Assembly (NCBI RefSeq): GCF_001014615.2
Contig: NZ_LBCQ02000012.1
Span: forward strand, 186,001-250,000
Source of the DNA: Aquamicrobium sp. LC103
GTDB taxonomy: Bacteria; Pseudomonadota; Alphaproteobacteria; Rhizobiales; Rhizobiaceae
Direction of reading: 5' to 3'
Length of the DNA stretch: 64,000 nt
Position numbers and translations under genes: made by a program. The stretch's first letter is position 1, and every line of letters begins with the position of its first letter. The notes beneath the pieces are model-generated. The model had not been told where the DNA came from, searched no databases, and saw only the letters and a list, made by a program, of their open reading frames with translations. Positions 27,503 to 35,151 of the stretch are shown piece after piece.

Positions 27503-28627
27503 TCACATCACCTGCGCGAGCAGGGCCGCATAGTCTTCCTTGTTCAATTTGCGTGGGTTGGTCTGGTGGCTGTGATCGGCGAGGGCGCGTTCGCAGACCC
27601 ATTCGACGACGCCCGGCGTCACACCGAGATCCGATAGCTTCTCGGGAATGCCGAGCTGCCGGTTGAGCGCATCCAGCCTGTCGGCAAGGCTTTCGGACGG
27701 TGAGAGACCGATTGCGTCGCCGAGCCGTTCGACCTTCTCGCGCGCCGCATCGCGGTTGCATCTCAACACTGGCGGCATAAGGATCGCGTTGAGCATTCCG
27801 TGATGCAGCTTGAGGGACTTGAGCCCGCCGAGCGCATGGCTCAGCGCGTGGACGGCTCCCAGCCCCTTCTGGAAAGTAAGTCCGCCCTGCAGCGCACCCA
27901 TCATGAGCTCGCTCCGCGCGGCGAGATCGGACCCATCGGCGATTGCAGCCGGTAAGGCCTTCCATATACGGGCGAAGCCGTCGATCGCGATCGCCTCGGC
28001 CGGCGGATTGAAGCGCGGCGACAGATAAGTCTCGATGCAATGGGAAAGCGCATCGAGCGCGGTCGCCGCCGTGAGCGGGGCGGGCAGGCCAAGCGTCAGC
28101 TCCGGATCGCAGATCGCGCGCCTGGGGATCAGATGCGGGCTGATGAAGCCGAGCTTGCGCTCGTCGTCGAGCGTGATCAGGGCCGCGCGGCCGACCTCCG
28201 AACCCGTGCCGGCGGTCGTCGGTATGGCGACCAGGGGTGCGACGGCGGGCGTGATCCTCGGGATTCCGCCCAATATCGCCGCGTAATTCTCCAGATCGCC
28301 CGGATGGGTCGCGAGCAGCGCGACGCCCTTGGCGAGATCGATCGGGGAGCCGCCGCCGAAGGCGACGACACCGTCGCAGGCTTCGGAACGATAGAGCCGC
28401 AGCGCTTCCGCCACGGCGCTTTCGGTTGGGTTCGTGGGGACGTCGAGGAATTGCGGCGTGCCGCTGCCGAGATGCGGCGAGAGGCGTTCGAGGAGACCGG
28501 CGGCGGCGATGCCTCGGTCGCTGACAAGGAGCGGCCGCGACATGCCGAGTTCGCGCATCGCGTCCGGCAGCGATGCCAGCGCGCCGGCGCCGAAATTGAT
28601 GGTCGTGAGATAGGTGATGATGTCCAT
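27503..28627 (-). CDS. Iron-containing alcohol dehydrogenase
   Basis: A 374-residue group III dehydrogenase. The cofactor region has AFGGGSPIDLAKG and PTTAGTGSEV. Metal ligands are expected in DALSHCIE and in the helix HALSHALGG with following HHGM. Start ATG 28627 opens MDIITYLTTINFGAGAL; the longer frame is spurious. The family reduces aldehydes or oxidises alcohols with NAD(H), and some members are maleylacetate reductases or 4-hydroxybutyrate dehydrogenases. It is the last gene of the minus-strand array that begins with the cupin gene. Confidence 0.9.
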   Translation of the reverse strand: MDIITYLTTINFGAGALASLPDAMRELGMSRPLLVSDRGIAAAGLLERLSPHLGSGTPQFLDVPTNPTESAVAEALRLYRSEACDGVVAFGGGSPIDLAKGVALLATHPGDLENYAAILGGIPRITPAVAPLVAIPTTAGTGSEVGRAALITLDDERKLGFISPHLIPRRAICDPELTLGLPAPLTAATALDALSHCIETYLSPRFNPPAEAIAIDGFARIWKALPAAIADGSDLAARSELMMGALQGGLTFQKGLGAVHALSHALGGLKSLKLHHGMLNAILMPPVLRCNRDAAREKVERLGDAIGLSPSESLADRLDALNRQLGIPEKLSDLGVTPGVVEWVCERALADHSHQTNPRKLNKEDYAALLAQVM

Positions 28628-28670
28628 GGCGGTTCGTTCTTCTTGACGTCGAAGGGGCGTGCGGCTTGGC

Positions 28671-29441
28671 TCAGGTGACGAGATAACCGCCGTCGATCGG
28701 CAGGATCGTCCCCGTGATGAAGGCGGCAAGGGGCGAGGCCAGGAACAGGACCCCGCCCACCATATCCTCCGGCTGGCCCCAGCGCTTGAGCACGGTGCGC
28801 GCCAGTATCGCCTCGCTGCGGGTCGGGTCCGCCTGCAGATCCTGCGTCAGCGGAGTCGCGATCCAGCCCGGCGCGATCGCGTTCACGCGGATCGCATCGG
28901 AAGCGTAGGCGATTGCCAGGGATTTGGTCATCTGCGCGATCCCGCCCTTGCTGGCGGCGTAGCCCGGCACCAGCCCGCCGCCCTGGAACGAAAGCATGGA
29001 GGCGAGGTTGACGATCGCGCCGCCGCCGGATTTTGCCATAGGCGCCCGGGCCGCGGCACAGACGCGCATGGCGCCTATGAGATTGATATCGACGACCGAC
29101 GCGAAAACTTCCGGATCGAGCTCGTCGCCGCGCCTGATGACCCCGGCGCAATTGACCACGACGTCGAGGCGTTCGAACGAGCTCAACAGATCATCGACCG
29201 CCGCGTTGTCACGCACGTCGAGCTGGTGGAAGCTTACGCCGGAGAGCCGTTCTTCACCCGCCGCGGCCACGATCTCCACCTCCGTGACGCCGGTTGCCGT
29301 CACTTCGGCGCCTGCCGCGGCAAAGCCCGCGGCTATCGCCGCGCCGATGCCGGAGCTGCCGCCCGTGACGAGCACGCGCCGGCGGGAAAAGAAACGCTCG
29401 GCCCAGCCGGCATCCATGGCATCCTGCCTGATCGTCCCCAC
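28671..29441 (-). CDS. SDR family oxidoreductase
   Basis: A 256-residue short-chain dehydrogenase with TGGSSGIG, VNCAG, NLASML (catalytic Ser) and YAASK, ending in the usual ITGTILPIDGGYL. The GTG at 29441 stands right behind AGGAGGAAGCGA, a far better ribosome site than that of the internal ATG at 29417. It lies between another SDR gene and the alcohol dehydrogenase; two SDRs in series suggest stepwise oxidation of hydroxyl groups on the imported substrate. Confidence 0.9.
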   Translation of the reverse strand: MGTIRQDAMDAGWAERFFSRRRVLVTGGSSGIGAAIAAGFAAAGAEVTATGVTEVEIVAAAGEERLSGVSFHQLDVRDNAAVDDLLSSFERLDVVVNCAGVIRRGDELDPEVFASVVDINLIGAMRVCAAARAPMAKSGGGAIVNLASMLSFQGGGLVPGYAASKGGIAQMTKSLAIAYASDAIRVNAIAPGWIATPLTQDLQADPTRSEAILARTVLKRWGQPEDMVGGVLFLASPLAAFITGTILPIDGGYLVT

Positions 29442-29522
29442 TCGCTTCCTCCTGATTGGCGTCGTCGTTCCCGGCTCCCGCCGCCTTATGCCGGCGGGAG
29501 ACAAGACTGCTTTTTGTCGGTG

Positions 29523-30305
29523 TCAGCCCAGCGTCGAGTTGAACGCGCCGCCGTCCAGGAGCAGGTTCTGGCCGACGATGTAGCCGGCATAGGCGCTGCA
29601 CAGGAAAGCGCAGGCCGCGCCGAATTCCTCCGTCGTGCCGAAGCGCCCGGCCGGATTTGCGGCATAGGCCGCGGCGCGGGCTTCCTCCACGGTGACACCC
29701 CTGCTCTTGGCGGTGTTGTTCATCAGCGACTCGATACGCGCCGTCTCGTGCTGCCCGGGCAGGAGGTTGTTGATGGTGACGCCGTGGCGTGCCACCTGGC
29801 GCGACGTGCCGGCGACGAAGCCGGTGAGGCCGCTGCGCGCCGCCCCCGACAGGCCGAGCGCGGGGATCGGTGCCTTCACCGAGCCGGACGTGATGTTCAC
29901 GATGCGGCCCCAGCGACGCTCGATCATCCCCGGCAGCACGGCCGTGATCAGGTGGATGGGCGACAGCATGTTGGCGCGGATAGCCGCCTGCCATTCCTCT
30001 TCGCCCCAGTCCGACCAGACGCCGGGCGGCGGGCCGCCAGCATTGTTGACGAGAATATCCGGATTGGGTGCCGCCTCGAGCAGCTTTTCCCGACCTTCCG
30101 GTGTCGTCACGTCGGCGGCCACGGGCACAACCTCCACACCGTAGCGCTTGGCGATTTCGGCAGCCGTTTCCTTGAGCGGTCCTTCCGAACGCGCGTTCAG
30201 GATGATACGCACGCCCGCCTCCGCGAGCTTTTCCGCCGAACCGCGTCCGAGGCCCTTGGAGCCACCGCACACGATTGCTGTCTTGCCTTTGATTCCCAAA
30301 TCCAC
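29523..30305 (-). CDS. SDR family oxidoreductase
   Basis: About 260 residues with CGGSKGLGRG, VNNAGG and NITSGSV, a C-terminal YIVGQNLLLDGG and an RHGVTINNLLPG segment common in 3-oxoacyl reductase-like SDRs. The position of the YxxxK motif is unusual: SGAARSGLTGF replaces the canonical Tyr-x3-Lys, so the catalytic pair may be altered or absent. The start is probably the GTG at 30305, since no ATG is well placed. It sits downstream of the binding-protein gene of the ABC importer. Confidence 0.85.
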   Translation of the reverse strand: MDLGIKGKTAIVCGGSKGLGRGSAEKLAEAGVRIILNARSEGPLKETAAEIAKRYGVEVVPVAADVTTPEGREKLLEAAPNPDILVNNAGGPPPGVWSDWGEEEWQAAIRANMLSPIHLITAVLPGMIERRWGRIVNITSGSVKAPIPALGLSGAARSGLTGFVAGTSRQVARHGVTINNLLPGQHETARIESLMNNTAKSRGVTVEEARAAAYAANPAGRFGTTEEFGAACAFLCSAYAGYIVGQNLLLDGGAFNSTLG

Positions 30306-30398
30306 GTCACTGTCTCTCGGTTTGTGGGCCGTTGGACACGGCTGTTTCGATTCGCGTCCCGCCACGAAGGCGGCGGGACGCATAATGCATTGTCCCGC

Positions 30399-31460
30399 TC
30401 AGGGTTGGAACTCGTATCCTTCCGTTATCCGGGCTTCCTGCGGAATTTCCGCCAGATCCGAAAAGAGATCGGGATGGGTCTCCATCACCTTGAGGATGGG
30501 CGCGGGCTCGATATGCGCATTCACATCGAACGTCTTGTCGATGAAGCCGAGGCGGTTCAGCCGGTCGACCGCGCTCCACAATGCATTGTAGTTGTTTGCC
30601 GAAAGCCGGCGGTCGGCCTGCTGGACGTTGTAGCGCATGGCTTCCTCCGCGACTTCCGCATTCAGGCCCGGAATCCAGCGCGTCGCGACCTGAGCTGCCT
30701 CCGATGGATTGGCGCGCATCCATTTGTCGGCCTCGGAGACCGCGGCGAGGAACTTCTCGATGGTCTCGCCATTCTCCGCCGCCCAATCGCGCATCGCCAC
30801 GTTGAAGCCGAGATAGGAGATGTGGTTGCCGCCGCGAACCACCTGATAGGCGCCCGGCACATCCTTCTGGGCGACGATCGGCCACGGATCCCAGCCGACG
30901 AAGGCGTCGATGCCGCCGGCCAGAAGCGCCACCGTCATGTCCGGGGGAGGGGTGTTGACGAGTTGTACGTCGTCGACCGTCAGGCCAGCCGATTCCAGCA
31001 GCGCGAGAATGTAGAGGTGGTTGATGGTGCCGAACGAAGCCGCGATGCGCTTGCCCTCGAGCGTCGACAGGTCATCCCCGGAAATGCCCGATCCGTCGCG
31101 GGCGATGAGCGCGACCGTCGTGTCCGAGCCGAGCTGCGCCGCATTGCCGCTGTAGTTGCCGAGCGCCACCAGATCCATTCCGCGCACGACCGCCCCGATC
31201 ATCGGAACGCCGACCTGGACCGTATCGATCTCGCCGGCCTGGAGCGCGTTCAGCGCGTCGACGCCGGTAGCGTACGGGTTGGCGATATTGACCTCCAGGC
31301 CCTGCTTCTCGAAAAAGCCCTGCTCAAGGGCTATCGCAAGTCCGATCTGGTCGATGCCGGACACCATGCCGGCATTGAGCTCGACCAGATCGTCGTCCTG
31401 AGCATTTGCCGCGCCCGGCAATGAAAGTGCCAGGGCCAGCGCGAATGCCAATCTCCTCAT
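30399..31460 (-). CDS. ABC importer substrate-binding protein (NMT1/TauA/SsuA-like)
   Basis: A 353-residue periplasmic protein with signal peptide MRRLAFALALALSLPGAANA. The fold resembles taurine/nitrate/sulfonate receptors: GLAIALEQGFFEKQGLEV, ALQAGEIDTVQVG, FGTINHLYILALLESAGL and GGIDAFVGWDPWP. AGGAGG stands 9 bases before ATG 31460. Its start overlaps the stop of the small membrane protein gene (ATGA), so it is coupled to the transporter genes. The ligand is unknown; the setting points to an aromatic or hydroxylated acid. Confidence 0.9.
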   Translation of the reverse strand: MRRLAFALALALSLPGAANAQDDDLVELNAGMVSGIDQIGLAIALEQGFFEKQGLEVNIANPYATGVDALNALQAGEIDTVQVGVPMIGAVVRGMDLVALGNYSGNAAQLGSDTTVALIARDGSGISGDDLSTLEGKRIAASFGTINHLYILALLESAGLTVDDVQLVNTPPPDMTVALLAGGIDAFVGWDPWPIVAQKDVPGAYQVVRGGNHISYLGFNVAMRDWAAENGETIEKFLAAVSEADKWMRANPSEAAQVATRWIPGLNAEVAEEAMRYNVQQADRRLSANNYNALWSAVDRLNRLGFIDKTFDVNAHIEPAPILKVMETHPDLFSDLAEIPQEARITEGYEFQP

Positions 31461-31798
31461 GAACCTTCTCCTCCTGTTGCGAGCGGCTCGACCTGCTTCA
31501 CCCAGAAAGGCCTTGCAAGCGCTTGAAGGACCGCTCTGTTTACTCCGCGCAACTGCACGGAATTCCCCTTGGTGCCGGAGATCCGGCCGAATTTCTGAAA
31601 CTTCTGGATGTGGAATCGCTCGGGCGGGAAGGGGAGCGTGACAAGCACGTCGACCCGCCGTTTCTCCGAATCTATTCCCGGGGCTATCTTGCCGGGCGCG
31701 GCCAGGCTCAACCACACCTGCCAGGCACAGATCGCCGCCAGCGCGGCAAGGATGATCCTGCCTCTCGTGGACCTGATTGCTTCCCGCAGCATGTTCAT
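31457..31798 (-). CDS. Small membrane-anchored protein of unknown function in the ABC operon
   Basis: I do not recognise this 113-residue protein. A basic N-terminus (MNMLREAIRSTRGR) precedes one hydrophobic helix at about residues 15-33 (IILAALAAICAWQVWLSL). A polar domain of about 80 residues follows with VDVLVTLPFPPERFHIQKF and a Gly/Lys-rich turn; by the positive-inside rule this domain is periplasmic. The gene is bracketed by ATGA overlaps with the ATPase gene before it and the binding-protein gene after it. That argues it is a real, stoichiometric part of the transporter. It might assist receptor docking or anchor the receptor; no function is proven. Confidence 0.78.
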   Translation of the reverse strand: MNMLREAIRSTRGRIILAALAAICAWQVWLSLAAPGKIAPGIDSEKRRVDVLVTLPFPPERFHIQKFQKFGRISGTKGNSVQLRGVNRAVLQALARPFWVKQVEPLATGGEGS

Positions 31799-32553
31799 GC
31801 CGAGCGCACCAACTGCAGAACCTGGTTCGACAGCGACTTGAACTCGTCGTCCTCGACGAGGCTGTCCCACACGCGCGGCCTTGCGAGCGGAATGTCGACC
31901 TCGGCCAGGACGTTGCCGCGCGTGAGCACGACGACCCTGTTTGCCAGGAACACCGCTTCGGGGACGTCATGCGTGATGAAGACCACCGTCGGCCGCCGCT
32001 CCTCCCAGATGCGCGTGAGCTCCTCCTGCAGCGTCATGCGCGTCTGCGCGTCGACGCTGGCGAAGGGCTCGTCCATGAGCAGCACGTCGGGCTCGTTGGC
32101 GAGCGCGCGCACGACGCCGACACGCTGCTGCATTCCGCCCGAAAGTTCGTTCGGGTATCGGTCGGCGGCGTGGCCGAGCCCGGCCAGCTCCAGATATTCC
32201 TGCGCAATCCTGTTCCGTTCGGCCTTGCCGATCCCGCGCATCTTCGGTCCGAAGGCGACATTCTCGATGACGGTCTTCCAGGGAAACAGCGCGAAGGATT
32301 GAAACACCACTCCGCGATCCCGGCCGGGTCCGCTCACTTCGCGGCCTCCGACCAGAATGCGTCCGCCGGTGGCCGGAACGAAGCCTGCGATCATGTTCAG
32401 GATCGTCGACTTGCCGCAGCCGGACGGTCCGACGACGGCGACGAAGTCACCTTCCTCGACGTTCAGCGAGACGTCCTTGATCGCGGTGAATTGCGTGCCG
32501 CGATACGGGTCGAAATAGGTCTTGGACAGGCTTTCGAGAGCGAGGCTTTTCAT
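31795..32553 (-). CDS. ABC importer ATP-binding protein (SsuB/TauB-like)
   Basis: A 252-residue ATPase with Walker A GPSGCGKST, signature LSGGMQQRVG, Walker B VLLMDEPFAS and switch His in FITHDVPEA. It powers the two-permease importer of this operon. Its ATG overlaps the stop of the upstream permease, and its stop overlaps the start of the small membrane protein gene. No C-terminal regulatory domain is present. Confidence 0.95.
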   Translation of the reverse strand: MKSLALESLSKTYFDPYRGTQFTAIKDVSLNVEEGDFVAVVGPSGCGKSTILNMIAGFVPATGGRILVGGREVSGPGRDRGVVFQSFALFPWKTVIENVAFGPKMRGIGKAERNRIAQEYLELAGLGHAADRYPNELSGGMQQRVGVVRALANEPDVLLMDEPFASVDAQTRMTLQEELTRIWEERRPTVVFITHDVPEAVFLANRVVVLTRGNVLAEVDIPLARPRVWDSLVEDDEFKSLSNQVLQLVRSA

Positions 32554-33356
32554 TTCGTCACCAATCCCCAGCGCTGCCCCGTCGCGCGCTCGATCGGCGC
32601 GAGGACCCAGCTGTCAACGATGTACCAGAGCACGCCGAGCAGGATCATTCCGACGACGATCTCCTCGACCGAGCCGGCGCGGCGCGCGTCGAACATCAGG
32701 AAACCTATGCCGCTCGTGCCCACGATGATCTCCGCGGCGATGAGCGCTCTCCAGCCGTAACCGAGGCCGTTGCGCAGCCCGGTGATGATGTTCGGCAGGG
32801 CGCCCGGCAGCGTCACCTCGAACAGGATGCGGCTGCGCGAGGCCCCGAGGCTCTGCGCGGCACGGTGGAGATCGGGCTTTGCCGAACGTATGCCGAGAAC
32901 CGTGTTGAGAACCACGGGAAACAGCACTGTGTAGACGATGACGAAGGTCATCGTCGTCAGACCGAAGCCGAACCAGACGAGCAGGATCGGCAGCCATGCG
33001 ATGTCGCCGATCGCCTGGAAGAAGAGGAGGATCGGCCAGGAAAATTCATACGCCTTGCGGTTGAGGCCGACAAAGACGCCGAGCGGAATCGCGATCGCCA
33101 TTCCCACCGCCGCGCCGACCGCGAGCCGTCCCAGGCTGTCGGCGAGATAGTCCGTCAGGATGCCCTTGTAGAGCAGTTCCCAAGCCTTTCGCGCGACGTC
33201 TCCCGGCCCCGGCAGAAACACGGGCGGAAAGAGTTCCAGCCTCACGACGACGGTCCATGCGAGGACCAGCGGAACGAAGGGAATGAAGGCGGCCAGCGCC
33301 GGCCAGCGCGCGTTAAACCGGACGTAGTAGCCCCATATGACGTGAAGCGCGCTCAT
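32550..33356 (-). CDS. ABC importer permease (SsuC/TauC-like), second
   Basis: A 268-residue, roughly six-helix BPD_transp_1 permease with the EAA-like loop AAQSLGASRSRILFEVTLPGALPNI that contacts the ATPase. It ends IERATGQRWGLVTK, closely resembling the tail of the other permease. Four-base overlaps tie it to both neighbours. Having two distinct permease genes suggests a heterodimeric channel, whereas most SsuABC-type systems use one. Confidence 0.93.
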   Translation of the reverse strand: MSALHVIWGYYVRFNARWPALAAFIPFVPLVLAWTVVVRLELFPPVFLPGPGDVARKAWELLYKGILTDYLADSLGRLAVGAAVGMAIAIPLGVFVGLNRKAYEFSWPILLFFQAIGDIAWLPILLVWFGFGLTTMTFVIVYTVLFPVVLNTVLGIRSAKPDLHRAAQSLGASRSRILFEVTLPGALPNIITGLRNGLGYGWRALIAAEIIVGTSGIGFLMFDARRAGSVEEIVVGMILLGVLWYIVDSWVLAPIERATGQRWGLVTK

Positions 33357-34162
33357 GACCGTTGCACCATTCCCCAGCGTTCGACGGTCGCGCGCTCGAT
33401 CGGCGCCAGGAGCAGGCGGTCGAGGATGAGCCAGATCAGGCCGATGACGATCATGGCGAAGACGATGATCTCGGTGCGGTAGAAGTCGCGCGCCAGGAAG
33501 AGCATGTAGCCGAGGCCGGTATTGGTCGCGATCATTTCAGCCGCGATCAGGCCGCGCCAGGCGAAGCCCATCCCGGTGCGGATGCCCGTGACGATGTTGG
33601 GCAGCGATCCCGGCAGGAGTACTTCCGTCAGCATTCGCCAGCGCGTCGTTCCGAGCGAGGCGGCGGCGTGGCGCAGGGGCATGGGTATGGTCGAGACGCC
33701 GAGCAGCGTGTTGTAGGCGACGACGAAGAAGACCGCGTTGAAGATGACGAAGGTGATCGCCCCGAAACCGTAGCCGAACCACAGCGTGGCGATCGGAATC
33801 CAGGCAATGCCGGCGAGCACCGAAAAGAAGCGGAAGAGCGGCGTGAGAAAGTCGGACACGCCCTTGCTCACGCCCATCGCGATGCCGAGCGGAACCGCGA
33901 TGACGATCGCCAGCACCGTGCCCACCGAAACGCGCCAGAGGCTCGCCCCGACATGGGTCCACAGCGAACCGTCGCGGATCGTTTCCCAACCCGCCCGTGC
34001 AACGGTGCCGACATCGGGGAAGATGCGCGGGTTGACATCGAAGATCGTCACCACCGCCTGCCAGAGCACGACGAGGAAAAGCAGCGGCGCGACGAATTTC
34101 ACCGCCTGCCAGGTGCGTCGGTAGGGCAGCGGCGACCATTGCGTGACGGCGTCAACCGACAT
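33353..34162 (-). CDS. ABC importer permease (SsuC/TauC-like), first
   Basis: A 269-residue permease paralogous to the next gene, with the coupling loop HAAASLGTTRWRMLTEVLLPGSLPN and tail IERATVERWGMVQ. I took ATG 34162 because it puts about 25 residues before the first helix, as is normal. ATG 34192 and a TTG at 34291 are also in frame. It is the first transporter gene after the cupin gene, 306 bases away. Its stop overlaps the next start. Confidence 0.9.
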   Translation of the reverse strand: MSVDAVTQWSPLPYRRTWQAVKFVAPLLFLVVLWQAVVTIFDVNPRIFPDVGTVARAGWETIRDGSLWTHVGASLWRVSVGTVLAIVIAVPLGIAMGVSKGVSDFLTPLFRFFSVLAGIAWIPIATLWFGYGFGAITFVIFNAVFFVVAYNTLLGVSTIPMPLRHAAASLGTTRWRMLTEVLLPGSLPNIVTGIRTGMGFAWRGLIAAEMIATNTGLGYMLFLARDFYRTEIIVFAMIVIGLIWLILDRLLLAPIERATVERWGMVQRS

Positions 34163-34468
34163 GGCCGTATCCCGCCGGTCTCGTCGTTCCATCCGAAGGC
34201 GACACGCTGTCGGCTCCATCGCTGCGCGAAATGCCGCGCAGGCTCGGAAGCAACAACCTCCCTCTACGTGCTTTGCGCGATCGCGCGCCAAGGACGTGCA
34301 TTTCTCCTCCCTCTAATTTTCGGCGCCGAAGCGATCCGGATCGATCTCCTCGGCCGTGCGGCCCCACCTCCAGGAGCCGCGCGGTCATGATTTTTCGAGC
34401 AACCTCACCGCGCCGCTTTCGATTTTCGTCTCCCGCGTCGCATTCGCCGCTGGAAGCGAACCGACCAC
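34163..34468 (-). other. 306-base gap with a possible leader ORF
   Basis: Between the cupin stop and the permease start I see one notable item: an ATG at 34301 behind GGAGGAGAA opens a 49-codon frame (MHVLGARSRKARRGRLL...) ending at 34152, just inside the permease gene. The ribosome site is the best in the gap, so the frame may be a coupling leader. Its basic, low-complexity sequence gives no support for a stable protein. No clear terminator or promoter was found. Confidence 0.25.
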
Positions 34469-34990
34469 CTAGCGAATGAACTGGTCGATATAGTCTTCAC
34501 CCAAGCCGTTCTTGGAATAGTGCGCGCGACATTTGTCGATGCGTGTGAAGACATCGTCGTAACCGACTGTATTTCCATCCGGATCGACATAGATCATCGC
34601 GCCGTTCACCTGGAACAGTGTGATCATCTCCTCGACATGCTTGTCTACGACCAGCGTGTGGGTCTCGCCCGGCGCCTCGTAGACATAGCCGCCTTCGGTG
34701 GCCACCCAGTCATGTTCGAGATAGCGCCACTCGCCTTTCAAGACGAAGCCGTGAACAGGCAAGGGGTGGCGATGGCGGGAAAGCACGCCGGACTTGCGCA
34801 CCTTCAGAAGGTTCATCCAGTAGCCGCGCGAAACGCACATCAGCAGCGGGCGAAACCAGACGTTCTCCTCGACGGGAACCCAGATGCGATCATCCGTCGG
34901 AATGGCGTTGGGCACGATGAGTTCGGGCGGTGACTCCCTCGGCTGCGCCTTGCGATAGGGTTGCCACTTGTCTTCGGTCTTCTCGTCCAT
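34469..34990 (-). CDS. Cupin protein, 2,4'-dihydroxyacetophenone dioxygenase-like
   Basis: A 173-residue single-cupin protein resembling the 2,4'-dihydroxyacetophenone dioxygenase/ChrR-cupin group. Metal ligands are expected in RHRHPLPVHGFVLKGEW (His, His, Glu-like) and the later His of GETHTL. Dioxygenases of this type cleave a C-C bond next to a carbonyl on an aryl ketone. It heads the minus-strand array with the ABC importer, SDRs and dehydrogenase, and diverges from the IclR gene. That layout fits an aryl-ketone or related degradation route, but the substrate is inferred. Confidence 0.8.
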   Translation of the reverse strand: MDEKTEDKWQPYRKAQPRESPPELIVPNAIPTDDRIWVPVEENVWFRPLLMCVSRGYWMNLLKVRKSGVLSRHRHPLPVHGFVLKGEWRYLEHDWVATEGGYVYEAPGETHTLVVDKHVEEMITLFQVNGAMIYVDPDGNTVGYDDVFTRIDKCRAHYSKNGLGEDYIDQFIR

Positions 34991-35061
34991 CGCGTCGCTC
35001 CTCCCGTCAACCGGGCGACGAAAGCCTTTGCGGCCTCAATCGCTCAAACGGCTTGACTTGA

Positions 35062-35094
35062 TTGACCATAATGTGGTCAACATGTCCACATTAT
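35062..35094. promoter_or_regulatory. Two nested perfect palindromes, probable IclR operator
   Basis: TTGACCATAATGTGGTCAA at 35062-35080 is a perfect 7+5+7 palindrome. Its core ATAATGTGG (35068-35076) is repeated inverted as CCACATTAT at 35086-35094 with nine bases between. The element lies in the 161-base divergent gap between the cupin gene and the IclR gene, so one regulator could control both directions. Confidence 0.65.
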
Positions 35095-35151
35095 CGATAG
35101 TCCGGTGCTTCGGCATTTGTCAAGCGCATTCACCAATGGAGATTTCGCTGC

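Noticed and set aside
28659-31424. 921-codon open frame on the plus strand across the alcohol dehydrogenase, SDR and receptor genes
   Set aside because: It crosses four genes on the other strand that all have clear family motifs; no domain is visible in the mirror frame.
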